The notes beneath the pieces were generated by a model. That model saw only the letters and a list, made by a program, of their open reading frames with translations, had not been told where the DNA came from and ran no database searches. Of a stretch of DNA of 51,742 bases, positions 25,853 to 35,021 are shown piece by piece. The stretch lies in assembly GCA_964454445.1 (NCBI GenBank), contig CAYVTD010000022.1:1-51742 (forward strand), written 5' to 3'. The first letter of the stretch is position 1. Every line of letters begins with the position of its first letter. The position numbers were made by a program, and so were the translations under genes. The DNA is from CAYVTD01 sp964454445. Its GTDB lineage: Bacteria; Bacteroidota; Ignavibacteria; Kapaibacteriales; UBA2268.

Positions 25853-26833
25853 ATGAAAATAGGAAAAATCGAAATAAATAAAGGCGTATTTCTTGCACCT
25901 ATGGAAGGCATAACCGACTTGCCCTTTCGATTAATGTGCCGTAGATTGGGTGCAGATATTGTATATTCCGAGTTTATTGCTTCAGAAGCATTAGTGAGAA
26001 ACGTCGAGAAATCGAAGCTCAAGATGCAAATCAGTGAAGAAGAGCGCCCCGTAGCTGTTCAAATTTTTGGAAACAGGCGAGAAGCATTAGTAGAATCTGC
26101 GAAAATGGTCGAAGATCTTGGCATAGATATTTTGGATATTAATTTTGGTTGCTGGGTGAAAAAAGTAGTAAACAACGACTCTGGTGCCGCTTTCTTAAAA
26201 AATCCTGAGCGTATGGCTGAGGTTACCCGTTATGTCGTCGATGCAGTTTCAATCCCCGTTACGGCAAAGACTCGTCTTGGGTGGGATAAAAATTCAATTG
26301 TGATTGTGGAGTTGGCGTCAATGCTCGAGCAAGCCGGTGCTGCTGCACTCACCGTTCATTGCCGGACAAGAGATATGGCTTTGAGAGGCGATGCTGATTG
26401 GTCATGGATTCCCAAAATAAAGGCAAATCTTAAGTCGATGCCACTAATCCTCAATGGCGATGTTCGCACACCTTCCGATGCAAAAAAAGCATTCGATACG
26501 ACAAATTGCGATGCTATTATGATAGGAAGAGCAGCTGTGGGCAACCCTTTTATCTTCAAAAGTATTAAAACATTTCTTGAAACCGGATTCGACATCGAAG
26601 AAAGCTCTGTCGAGAGCCGAATTGATACTTGTCTCGAACATCTGAAAATGAATATAAAATACAAAGGGTTTCCACGTGGGTTTCTGGAATTTCGCAAGCA
26701 TTATTCAGGCTATTTGAAAGGTTTTCACAATGGAGCCAATATTCGACGTCAATTAGTGGAAATGGAGTTATTGGATGACGTCGTTTTTAAGCTCGAAAAA
26801 TACCGTCAGTATTTGTTAGATTACCAAAAATGA
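25853..26833 (+). CDS. dusB: tRNA-dihydrouridine synthase (DusB-like)
   Basis: A 327-residue flavoenzyme reducing uridine to dihydrouridine in tRNA. I start it at the ATG at 25853. Signatures are LAPMEGITDLPFR, the VQIFGNRREA strand, the catalytic loop FGCWVKKVVNNDSGAA with Cys 100, TAKTRLGW, LTVHCRTRDM, LNGDV and MIGRAAVGNPFIF. Length and order fit the DusB/DUS family. One oddity: the residue after the catalytic Cys is Trp, where the family nearly always has Pro (GCP). It faces the lipoprotein gene convergently with a 15-base gap. Confidence 0.92.
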   Translation: MKIGKIEINKGVFLAPMEGITDLPFRLMCRRLGADIVYSEFIASEALVRNVEKSKLKMQISEEERPVAVQIFGNRREALVESAKMVEDLGIDILDINFGCWVKKVVNNDSGAAFLKNPERMAEVTRYVVDAVSIPVTAKTRLGWDKNSIVIVELASMLEQAGAAALTVHCRTRDMALRGDADWSWIPKIKANLKSMPLILNGDVRTPSDAKKAFDTTNCDAIMIGRAAVGNPFIFKSIKTFLETGFDIEESSVESRIDTCLEHLKMNIKYKGFPRGFLEFRKHYSGYLKGFHNGANIRRQLVEMELLDDVVFKLEKYRQYLLDYQK

Positions 26834-26848
26834 TAAGTCTGAAAAAAA

Positions 26849-27601
26849 TTATTTCCCTTTGCCTGAAAGCTCGCAAGTATTATCAACGTATCCATCTGCC
26901 TGTATGGAAAACGCTATACTGCCTGTAAACATTCGTTTGCTATTAGGTTCGAATTTAACCCAAAAAGAAAACTGTTGCTTGCTTTTCACCTCGACGGGAT
27001 AATTCAGCATTTCATAGCTAAACACACCGTATAGATCAACTAAATCAGAACTTTTAAGAAATATCGAGTTTTTGCTATAATTAGTAAAAGTTACATTAAT
27101 TCGCTTGCTGTTTTCCAGTGGCACCTCGCCAAAATCAACCCCTGGCATCCGTAAAGTTTGAACTATTCCTTTTACAATTAATATTGGATAATCCATATCG
27201 TTCACATAGATTTCATCGTAATACTCCCCGGGTTCTTTTGGCTCGAAGGTAATATAAACATTTTCAAAATTTAAGAGTTGATAGAACCTCGATTCGAGGG
27301 TTATCGGTAAAACGTGATGACTTTTAGATAAGTATCGTGTGGAATGTTTTAATATTATATTGCTTAATGTATAGCGGGAAGTGTTGTTGTTTATGATTCT
27401 GAAGTATTTAGTTTCCGAACCAACCGGTTCGACAAAATAGAAATTTATTTCCTGTGGTTCAGCAAATATGTTTTTATTAAGCTCTTTGTTTTCGTTTTCA
27501 ACAATTCTATTGCGATTAGCATCTACATCGGTAGGCGCCATACAACCAATTATTAGCGATATTGCACATACAAAAACTATTATAAATAGTTTTATTCTCA
27601 T
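26849..27601 (-). CDS. Lipoprotein with choice-of-anchor/Hydin-like Ig domain
   Basis: I start it at the ATG at 27601, which yields a lipoprotein signal (MRIKLFIIVFV, lipobox LIIGC) of normal length; an upstream in-frame ATG at 27634 would add eleven residues and spoil it. The mature protein of about 230 residues has a repeat of Ig-like strands: FRIINNNTSRYTLSNI, VYITFEPKEPGEY, VDFGEVPLENSKRINVTFTN and FWVKFEPNSKRMFTGS. This is the pattern of ASPM/SPD-2/Hydin domains common in surface proteins of this group. No enzymatic residues are seen. It lies downstream of the sigma/anti-sigma pair on the same strand, so co-expression is possible. Confidence 0.75.
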   Translation of the reverse strand: MRIKLFIIVFVCAISLIIGCMAPTDVDANRNRIVENENKELNKNIFAEPQEINFYFVEPVGSETKYFRIINNNTSRYTLSNIILKHSTRYLSKSHHVLPITLESRFYQLLNFENVYITFEPKEPGEYYDEIYVNDMDYPILIVKGIVQTLRMPGVDFGEVPLENSKRINVTFTNYSKNSIFLKSSDLVDLYGVFSYEMLNYPVEVKSKQQFSFWVKFEPNSKRMFTGSIAFSIQADGYVDNTCELSGKGK

Positions 27602-27666
27602 TAATCGGCACCAAGTTATAATACTTGTATTCATAAAAGAATAAAATTGAATAATTAAACTAACTA

Positions 27667-28899
27667 TTAAAACCTTACAGCTACTCCGTAAGAGAATCCA
27701 ATTTTGTTGCTTGTAAAGAACTTACTTTGATACTTATAAAGCATTGTGCCTGCATCTAAGCCGCCAAAGACAAAAATCTTATCTTGAAAATTATATTGCA
27801 AGCCAAGGAGAGCTTTCGCCAGAGGCCCTTGATTTGTTCCACCTAAAGTAATTTGCATAAGTGGTTGCGTGTTGAGTAGGAAACCAATTGGCTTGAGCGT
27901 ATTTCTATAAGTTGCTCCAATCCAGAAGCCGAGATAGTTTTGCTCATAAGTTACTGCCAGTCCAAATTCTTTTCCATTATATACTTGCAAAAAATTCTCC
28001 TGACCGAGTTCGATACCAATCGAGTTATCGCTGTCAATAAGATAAAGCAGAGCAAAACCAACATTATTTAAGGTTGGATTTGCAAGAGAATAAACATTAG
28101 GATTTGGGTAGGATCTTGCTGCCTGACTATGCATTCGGAATTGCAATGAAATATCTTGCCAGAACTCCGGTTTTGAGAATTCTGCAATTAAATTATCAAT
28201 TTCAGGTTTAGAATAATTTTCAAAGTATATATTATTTTCTCGTAATTGGTAAGAGTGTTTTCCTGGAAGAGACAGCAAAATTTCATTTGGTATTATAATA
28301 GAGTTAGCATTGCCATCATAATCCGAAGCGTAATCGGTTCTTTCTCTATCAACTTGCGGAACAGTTGCATAAATATATATTGGCTTTTCAATAGATCTAA
28401 TAATAGGGGGTTTGTTTGTATAAACAACTTTAATCTGCTGGTTGGCAGTTGGCTCTTGAGCATTTGGTGATTGCTCGAGAAAACTTGCAGCATAAGGAGC
28501 AGGATTATCTTCTAGCAAGGGAGCATGCAGCATATTTTGACGATTGTAATCCACCACGAAAAGAGTAGTAACAGCCGCCAGTAATCCAGTTAAGAGCATA
28601 GCTATTGGCTTGCCTACAATAATGCTTTGCCAGATGCCTTTCGATAAGGCTCCGACGGCTGTTCCGCCAATAGCACCAAGACCGAGCGAAGCTATGAGAT
28701 TATCTTTAACTTTTTGGGGTGGGGCTGCTTGCAATTGCATCATTCCTGTACGCAATCCTATCATATCTTGCATTTCAGATTGCAAGTCCGTATTGTGAGC
28801 AAGTTCCGTGAAAAGCTTATTTGCCTCTGCAGGTTCAAGCTCTCCATCAAGGAAAGCACTTAATTGCTCTGAAGGTGATAAAAATTCGTATTCGTTCAT
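27667..28899 (-). CDS. Anti-sigma-factor-like N-domain, one TM helix and predicted C-terminal outer-membrane beta-barrel
   Basis: A 410-residue protein 50 bases downstream of an ECF sigma gene. Residues about 9-55 (LSAFLDGELEPAEANKLFTE) resemble the helical anti-sigma domain of zinc-less RsgI/ChrR-like regulators. Residues about 96-117 form a single membrane helix (PIAMLLTGLLAAVTTLFVV). Residues 118-245 are a Pro/Asn/Gln-rich linker. Residues about 250-410 alternate polar and hydrophobic in eight to ten short strands (FALLYLI, SIGIELGQ, FGLAVTYEQ, LGFWIGATYR, ALLGLQYN, FVFGGLDAG) and end GFSYGVAVRF, with a terminal Phe as in BAM-inserted barrels. The domain reading is from sequence pattern only. 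The combination would place one chain in both membranes, or the barrel-like part is a periplasmic beta domain. Confidence 0.7.
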   Translation of the reverse strand: MNEYEFLSPSEQLSAFLDGELEPAEANKLFTELAHNTDLQSEMQDMIGLRTGMMQLQAAPPQKVKDNLIASLGLGAIGGTAVGALSKGIWQSIIVGKPIAMLLTGLLAAVTTLFVVDYNRQNMLHAPLLEDNPAPYAASFLEQSPNAQEPTANQQIKVVYTNKPPIIRSIEKPIYIYATVPQVDRERTDYASDYDGNANSIIIPNEILLSLPGKHSYQLRENNIYFENYSKPEIDNLIAEFSKPEFWQDISLQFRMHSQAARSYPNPNVYSLANPTLNNVGFALLYLIDSDNSIGIELGQENFLQVYNGKEFGLAVTYEQNYLGFWIGATYRNTLKPIGFLLNTQPLMQITLGGTNQGPLAKALLGLQYNFQDKIFVFGGLDAGTMLYKYQSKFFTSNKIGFSYGVAVRF

Positions 28900-28949
28900 T
28901 TATTCAATCCGTTTCGATTTATTTCTCTAATTATATATCATTTATAAAA

Positions 28950-29510
28950 TTATTGATAATCTTGCTTATAGGGAGCCATCAGTTCTCTCAATTTCGATTT
29001 TGCCCGCCATATTCGCGTCCTCACCAAGGCAAGCGTCGAGTTTGTGATTTCTGCAATCTCTTTGTAACTCATCCCAAAATATTCCTTCAGTATTATGGGC
29101 TCGCGAAAATCGTCTGGAAGCGAGGCTATTGCTTTTTCGAGAAGAATCTTTAAATCGTTGTATTCAGTTTTATCTTCTAAAGAAGGAAAAATTGATTCAT
29201 CAAAGAAAACACTATCTAATTTGCGTTTATTTTTTTCATTTAAGCACAAATTGCGGCAAATTGTAATTAGAAAACCATTAAAGTTCGACATTTCTCTTTC
29301 TTGTCCGGCACTTTCATATAGTTTAGTGAAAGTTTCCTGAAAAATATCTTCTGCAGTTTGTTCGTTGCCCATCACTTTACGACAATAAGTAAAAATCTTT
29401 CCGGCATATCGCGAGTATAATTCCTCGAAAGCATGACGCACAATAACATTATTCCCTCTTAAACGAGAATATAGTTCTTCGTCGCTGATATGCTTAAGAT
29501 TCTCAGCCAT
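28950..29510 (-). CDS. ECF-type RNA polymerase sigma factor
   Basis: A 186-residue sigma-70 family factor with only regions 2 and 4. Region 2 (about 22-90) contains FEELYSRYAGKIFTYC and the core-binding/promoter-melting stretch GNEQTAEDIFQETFTKLY. Region 4 (about 125-178) has LPDDFREPIILKEYFGMSYK, EIAEITNST and the recognition helix LVRTRIWRAKSKLREL. It is first in a unit with the anti-sigma-like gene 50 bases downstream, the usual arrangement of an ECF pair. Its target promoter cannot be deduced. No C-terminal extension is present. Confidence 0.93.
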   Translation of the reverse strand: MAENLKHISDEELYSRLRGNNVIVRHAFEELYSRYAGKIFTYCRKVMGNEQTAEDIFQETFTKLYESAGQEREMSNFNGFLITICRNLCLNEKNKRKLDSVFFDESIFPSLEDKTEYNDLKILLEKAIASLPDDFREPIILKEYFGMSYKEIAEITNSTLALVRTRIWRAKSKLRELMAPYKQDYQ

Positions 29511-29701
29511 TTATGCCGCCGCCGTTTCCCAATGTTCATAATATTGTTACCCGTAATAAACCTGCTTTTTTTATTGCGCCGGCTCTTACAGCTATTAACA
29601 ATAATAACGACTATTTGTTACAGTTTATTATAAAAAAGCAGTATTAATCTATGAGGATATCAAGAGCCAAGTTCAGTGGTCAAACTAATCGAATTTTCCT
29701 A

Positions 29702-32533
29702 TTATCTAATAATGATAATTTTCTGAGTAAAAACCGATGCGGCAAATGCGATTTTAAGCACATAAAAACCGCTGTGAAGCATTGCTGTATTTAATCGTAT
29801 CATTGATGGTGTGAATGAGTGCTGTTCCTCGATTCTTTTATTTCCAGTAATATCGTATAAAGTTACTGTCGATTGAGAATTGATTTTTTCTAAGAAGGTG
29901 ATGTTAATATAGTCATTTGTGGGTTGTGGCGAAACGAGAATTTTGCTTGTGGAAATATTATAATTATCGACAGATACCCCGAGAACACATTCGTGCATTA
30001 ATCTGACCATTTCTTCGCGATTCTCTGCAATAGCAAGACATATTTCACATTCTTTCTCTTCGTTACTTACTAAAGGACCTGGGAAACGCATTCCAACGAG
30101 CATGCTGATGTCTGTAATTTCATCACTTTGTATATCTGTGCCACTATAAAGCGACGATAATTGCCCGCTTAAATCAAAATTCTGTGTTTCCTTGTATGTC
30201 AAACCGGCAGCTTGAGCTATAGCGTTATCCGTAAAATCGGTAAAAACCATCATTCCAACAAGCGGATATGGCTCTCCAATATATTCGCCTATTTCACAAG
30301 CAGATGGAAACGGAATAAAAGTTTCTGGTATAGCTTCCGGGAACAAGGATGTTTTATTTGATTCGTAAGAACTGGCCATAGTGCCTAGATCCCAGTCGAT
30401 ATAATAAGCCAAGGATATATCATTCAAAGTTATTGTTGAATTGTTTTTTATACTAAGTTTGATTTTAGCAAAGCTACGCTCACCTTCAGGCAGGAAAACT
30501 TCCTGACTAACTTGCACCCCCATTTGGTCATTGGCAGAGGCTTTTGAATCGTCAACAATGCCTAGGTTCCTGTTAGGATAGGAAAATGGCTTGATGCAAG
30601 CAAAATCATTATCGTAGCCGCCCCAATCGTCAAAATTGGCTGAAATAACTCTTTGCCTGTTTTCCCCAATCATTAACCCGCCTTTAAAAAGCTGGTTTCT
30701 AAGTTGTTTATAGACTACCCCAATTCCCTCGTTTGTGTTTCCAGCGTTGGCGTTAATCCTGAAACCAATAGTCCCTAAATCGCTCATTGAAAATTTGATT
30801 GCATCGTTAGCAAAAGTAGTAATCTGGACAGTTGGAGTAAAAGAAACAAGGAAAAAATCTTTATAGCCGTTTTGCCCTATTATATCAACCCTGAAAAGTA
30901 TTTTTTCATTGTATTCACTTGTAAATTCGAAGGAAAAAGGTTCAATTTCAAAATCTGATTGGCTTTCCACTTTGCTCAAAGCCACTTCGTTGTCGTTAAT
31001 ATTTACAATATTTAAAAAATCGTAGCCCTTCGACAAAACAAAACGAACATTTTCAATAGTGCCCAGATAGTTTCTTGCCTTGATTTCCATAGTTATTTTT
31101 TCGTTTGGCTCGAATCTATCTAAAACAGCGCCTTCTTCATTTTTGAAAATGACTTGCAAAGGAACGATTGCTGGAATTGAATATGGGTCTGTCTGCATTA
31201 TTTTTAAAACATTCAATCTCCCGGGTATAAGATCTTTCACTGAATAATTAGAGCTAGTTATATCGTCAGTGCATTGCCTGACAAACTCAATGGCTTGCAC
31301 AGCACTTAGCCCGGGGTATTTTCCTCTTGCTAGTGCAACAGCACCTGCAACAACAGGTGAAGAATAAGATGTCCCAGAACCAACGTATTGATATGAAGAA
31401 TTGCCAAGCGAGGTCGAGTAATTGTTTATTCCTATAGCCATAATCCTAACTCCTTCGCCAATAGTGGTCGAAGTATATTTATCGTAGGAATTGACCTCAC
31501 CAACACCCAACACCCCGCTGTAACCTGCCGGGTAGGTTATTTCAGTATTTGTATTTTCGTTTCCTCCTGCGGCAACAATAGCAAGATCGTAAGCAAGAGC
31601 ATAATTAATTATACTTTGGTCGAATAATGAATATGGTTTTACGCTACCCCAACTTAAATTGATGACTTTAAAACCCTGCTCAGCGGCATACATTATTGAT
31701 TCATAACCATAATCGAGGTCGGTAACTCCAAGAGGCGCTACTTTAATGGGAAACAAGCGGCTTTTGCCGCCTGTCCCGGCAATTCCCAAAGAATTATCAA
31801 ATTGAGCTGCGGCAATGCCAGCAGTTTGTGTGCCGTGTGGATGAGTATTATATGTATTATCAGGGGTTGTGCCGTCCTGTTTATATGTGTAATTATAACC
31901 TTTATAATCATCGATAAAGCCATTGCCATCATCATCGATGCCGTTGTTGGGAATCTCCCCAACATTAACAGCTATATTTCCTTTTAAATCTTCGTGAGCG
32001 TTGTTTGTGCCATTGTCGCTTATAGCAATTACAACAGATGAATCTCCTTGATAAATATCCCATGCCTCTTTGAAATGACAGACATCGAGTACCGCCTGTT
32101 TGTCAACATGTAAGTCATTAGGGGTATAAAGCATTTTATCCGGATGGCGAACTTCTGCAATCTCAATCTCAGGAAAATTTGATAATAAAAACTCAACAAA
32201 TTTTTCTGGTTTTTTCCCGCCGGTATATTCAAGTGAGTATGTTCTTAGCAAGGGTTCTTCGGCAATTATTATCGCTCGAACCTTCTTGTTGTCAAACAGA
32301 GCTGCGCGGTATTGTTTTGTGTTGAATGTTAAAGAACGTGATTCCGGTAGTAAACAATAGACATTATTTATATCTTCAAGCGTATTTATTCTGTCAAGAA
32401 CTGATTGCCTGTCTGCTTCGGGCTTTATTCTTATGTAAATACGTGTACTATTTCCAGAAAGACATAATCCATAAGAAGTGAAAAAAATCAATCCTAATAA
32501 AAATGCAAGAATCAATCTAATATCTTTAACCAT
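29702..32533 (-). CDS. T9SS-exported subtilisin-family serine protease
   Basis: A 943-residue exported protease. It has an N-terminal signal (MVKDIRLILAFLLGLIFF), then a propeptide-like region. The S8 catalytic domain follows with Asp 173 (AISDNGTN), His 233 (HPHGTQTAG) and Ser 389 (GTSYSSPVV); the order and spacing are normal. A central region (about 455-860) of Ig-like beta strands follows, and the last 75 residues (ILVSPQPTNDYINITF onward, ending KIIIIR) form a type A T9SS sorting domain. The mature enzyme is expected at the cell surface or released. It is upstream of, and on the same strand as, the ECF sigma gene, 191 bases away. Both are transcribed leftward. Confidence 0.92.
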   Translation of the reverse strand: MVKDIRLILAFLLGLIFFTSYGLCLSGNSTRIYIRIKPEADRQSVLDRINTLEDINNVYCLLPESRSLTFNTKQYRAALFDNKKVRAIIIAEEPLLRTYSLEYTGGKKPEKFVEFLLSNFPEIEIAEVRHPDKMLYTPNDLHVDKQAVLDVCHFKEAWDIYQGDSSVVIAISDNGTNNAHEDLKGNIAVNVGEIPNNGIDDDGNGFIDDYKGYNYTYKQDGTTPDNTYNTHPHGTQTAGIAAAQFDNSLGIAGTGGKSRLFPIKVAPLGVTDLDYGYESIMYAAEQGFKVINLSWGSVKPYSLFDQSIINYALAYDLAIVAAGGNENTNTEITYPAGYSGVLGVGEVNSYDKYTSTTIGEGVRIMAIGINNYSTSLGNSSYQYVGSGTSYSSPVVAGAVALARGKYPGLSAVQAIEFVRQCTDDITSSNYSVKDLIPGRLNVLKIMQTDPYSIPAIVPLQVIFKNEEGAVLDRFEPNEKITMEIKARNYLGTIENVRFVLSKGYDFLNIVNINDNEVALSKVESQSDFEIEPFSFEFTSEYNEKILFRVDIIGQNGYKDFFLVSFTPTVQITTFANDAIKFSMSDLGTIGFRINANAGNTNEGIGVVYKQLRNQLFKGGLMIGENRQRVISANFDDWGGYDNDFACIKPFSYPNRNLGIVDDSKASANDQMGVQVSQEVFLPEGERSFAKIKLSIKNNSTITLNDISLAYYIDWDLGTMASSYESNKTSLFPEAIPETFIPFPSACEIGEYIGEPYPLVGMMVFTDFTDNAIAQAAGLTYKETQNFDLSGQLSSLYSGTDIQSDEITDISMLVGMRFPGPLVSNEEKECEICLAIAENREEMVRLMHECVLGVSVDNYNISTSKILVSPQPTNDYINITFLEKINSQSTVTLYDITGNKRIEEQHSFTPSMIRLNTAMLHSGFYVLKIAFAASVFTQKIIIIR

Positions 32534-32639
32534 AATAATCGTCTTGATATGTTTTCAACTTATAATTTCCAAAAATGATTTTTTTTTATTAACTTTAAGT
32601 TTTTAAATTACTAAAATTTTTCCAAAGAAAAAAAAACAA

Positions 32640-34478
32640 ATGGTTATAATAGAAAAAAGCAGCGATTTTGTGGTAACTGCACGTAAATGGCGCCCTTTGA
32701 GATTCAAAGACGTTGTCGGTCAAGACCATATTACAATGACTCTGAAAAATGCCATTCGTCAAAATCGCATACATCATGCTTACCTTTTCAGTGGTCCTCG
32801 CGGCGTTGGCAAGACTACAACTGCCCGTATCCTAGCTAGAGCAGTGAATTGCACCAACCCCATAGAATTCGAGCCTTGCAATGAATGTGAATCCTGTCTT
32901 TCCATTTTAAAAGGCAATTCGATGGATGTTATCGAAATCGACGGCGCCTCTAATAATAGCGTCGAAGACATTCGCAAGCTCCGGGAAAGTGCACGTTATG
33001 CCCCTTCAGGTAAATACAAAATGTATATCATTGACGAAGTGCACATGTTATCTACTGCTGCTTTCAATGCCTTATTAAAAACATTGGAAGAGCCGCCTCC
33101 GCATCTTTTATTTGTGTTTGCAACAACCGAACAGCATAAAGTGCCTGCTACAATTTTGAGCCGTTGCCAGCGCTTTAGCTTTCGTAGAATGGAAATGAAT
33201 TTGATTATTCAACAACTTGGGTATATCGCAAGCAAGGAAGATATAAAAATCGACGAAGAATCGCTCGTTACCATAGCCAAAAAAGCTGATGGTTCGATGC
33301 GCGACGCTCAAAGTCTTTTCGATCAAGTAACTGCTTTTTGCGGCTCGGATATTAAATACACAGAGATGGCTGAAGCTCTCCATCTGATAGACTATGACCT
33401 GTTTTTTCGTATTTCTGAAGCTGTTGCAAATCACGACATTGCCGATATACTTAAGATTACAAGAGAAATCAGCGCAAAGGGTTTCGATTTGATGGAATGT
33501 ATTCAAGGCATTCTTGAGCATTTTCGCAACATTCTAACTGTAAAAGTTACTGGTAAAACTTATTTGATTGAAACTTCCTCAAATTTCTTGGAAAAATATG
33601 AATTAGAGGCAAAAAAATTCAGCAAGGAAGACATTCTTCGATTATTGAGCATTATTTCAACAACCGAACAAAACCTGCGATATGCTTCGCAGCCCAAGAT
33701 TAGGTTTGAAACTGCACTTACGCAGATGGCTGCAATGGATTCTTCCTTGCAAATATCAGAACTAATCGAGGAAATCAGGTCTTTAAAAAAAAAATCTAAT
33801 CTGAGACTAACAAAAGATTCTGAAAATACATACACTGAAAACCACAAAAATTCTGAAGAAGACGGTAGGATACGCAATATCTTATTAGACAATGATATCA
33901 TTAAAACAAAATCAGAACTTATACCGATTGACGATAAAACAAGCAAAGAAACAAGACAGTCAGTTATTTCATCTATTATAAACTCAGAAGATAAAGCCGA
34001 AGAAGATAATAAATCAATTACTAATCGGAGTATATTAGCAGATGAATTAAAAAACGGCTGGAATGTCTTCCTTTCAGTTTTTGCCAATAGCGAAACAGGA
34101 CTTTATATGCTTCGTCAAGCAAATTTACAGACAGAGTTCTATTCAAATAGTATCATATTGAAAATTCGAGAAACAGCTGCCTTTAATATGATCAAAGATT
34201 TACGCAAAAACATCGAACAATTCGCCCGCGATTTCTTCAAAGCAAATATATCCGTTCAAATAATTCAAGAAGATAACATCACTATTGCAAATGAAGCAGA
34301 TGATTTGGAATCGCAATCTACTTCGCAAATCAATATTGCTGATGATAACAAGGAATTTGAGGGGAATACGTCAAACAACAAGCAAGAAATCAATGACAAA
34401 GATTTAGATAATTTACATCCTGTCGAACGCAGGATTGTCGAGCTTTTCGGAGCAAGAGAAGTCAGAAAAGCTAAATAA
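32640..34478 (+). CDS. dnaX: DNA polymerase III subunit gamma/tau
   Basis: A 612-residue clamp-loader ATPase. It has Walker A GPRGVGKTT (residues 52-60), a zinc module formed by Cys 71, 80, 83 and 86 (CNECESC), Walker B with IIDEVHMLS, sensor 1 (LFVFATTEQHKVPATILSRC) and the domain III collar. From about residue 385 to 460 a charged, low-complexity linker leads to a C-terminal tau-like domain. It heads a plus-strand run with the peroxiredoxin (22 bases later) and tatD (52 bases later). I see no obvious slippery heptamer for a short gamma form, apart from A-runs near 33787-33797 (about residue 383-386). Confidence 0.95.
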   Translation: MVIIEKSSDFVVTARKWRPLRFKDVVGQDHITMTLKNAIRQNRIHHAYLFSGPRGVGKTTTARILARAVNCTNPIEFEPCNECESCLSILKGNSMDVIEIDGASNNSVEDIRKLRESARYAPSGKYKMYIIDEVHMLSTAAFNALLKTLEEPPPHLLFVFATTEQHKVPATILSRCQRFSFRRMEMNLIIQQLGYIASKEDIKIDEESLVTIAKKADGSMRDAQSLFDQVTAFCGSDIKYTEMAEALHLIDYDLFFRISEAVANHDIADILKITREISAKGFDLMECIQGILEHFRNILTVKVTGKTYLIETSSNFLEKYELEAKKFSKEDILRLLSIISTTEQNLRYASQPKIRFETALTQMAAMDSSLQISELIEEIRSLKKKSNLRLTKDSENTYTENHKNSEEDGRIRNILLDNDIIKTKSELIPIDDKTSKETRQSVISSIINSEDKAEEDNKSITNRSILADELKNGWNVFLSVFANSETGLYMLRQANLQTEFYSNSIILKIRETAAFNMIKDLRKNIEQFARDFFKANISVQIIQEDNITIANEADDLESQSTSQINIADDNKEFEGNTSNNKQEINDKDLDNLHPVERRIVELFGAREVRKAK

Positions 34479-34499
34479 CTATTAAAATATAAATAAAAT

Positions 34500-34970
34500 A
34501 TGAAACTGCAAACAGGAAATAAAGCACCCGATTTTACTGCCGGAACAGACGGTGGAGGCAGTGTGAAACTGTCAGATAAATTAGGTAAATGGATTGTGTT
34601 GTATTTTTATCCGAAAGACAATACTTCGGGTTGCACCAAAGAGGCATGCGATTTTCGCGATAATATGGAATATTTGACAAGCCTAAATGTTGAAGTTGTT
34701 GGTATTAGCAAAGATTCCGCGAAGTCTCACGATAATTTCAAAGCCAAGCATAATTTAAACTTCGTGCTTGCAAGCGATCCGGAAACAAAGATTATCCAAG
34801 CTTATGACTCTTGGAAAGAAAAGAAAATGTATGGAAAATCTTATATGGGCACGCAAAGAAATACGTTTATTATTGACAACGAAGGTATTATACGCTTTAT
34901 TTATACAAATGTCAAGGTTACTGGGCACGTCGATGAAATAAAGAAAAAGCTTGACGAACTTATGAAGTAA
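34500..34970 (+). CDS. bcp: Thiol peroxidase of the Bcp/PrxQ family
   Basis: A 156-residue peroxiredoxin. It has the peroxidatic Cys 45 and resolving Cys 50 in SGCTKEACDF, the usual five-residue spacing of atypical two-Cys PrxQ enzymes, plus the YFYPKDNT strand, VVGISKDS and the RNTFIIDNEG strand. It reduces H2O2 and organic hydroperoxides with thioredoxin in the cytoplasm. Length is typical. Confidence 0.95.
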   Translation: MKLQTGNKAPDFTAGTDGGGSVKLSDKLGKWIVLYFYPKDNTSGCTKEACDFRDNMEYLTSLNVEVVGISKDSAKSHDNFKAKHNLNFVLASDPETKIIQAYDSWKEKKMYGKSYMGTQRNTFIIDNEGIIRFIYTNVKVTGHVDEIKKKLDELMK

Positions 34971-35021
34971 TTTCTTTCAAAATATTAAAATCAAAACATC
35001 TTTTAATACTTGGCATAACAA

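Noticed and set aside
33787..33797. Programmed frameshift in dnaX at an A-run
   Set aside because: A run of adenines is present, but no classical slippery heptamer with a Shine-Dalgarno stimulator and stem-loop is evident. The genome is generally A-rich.
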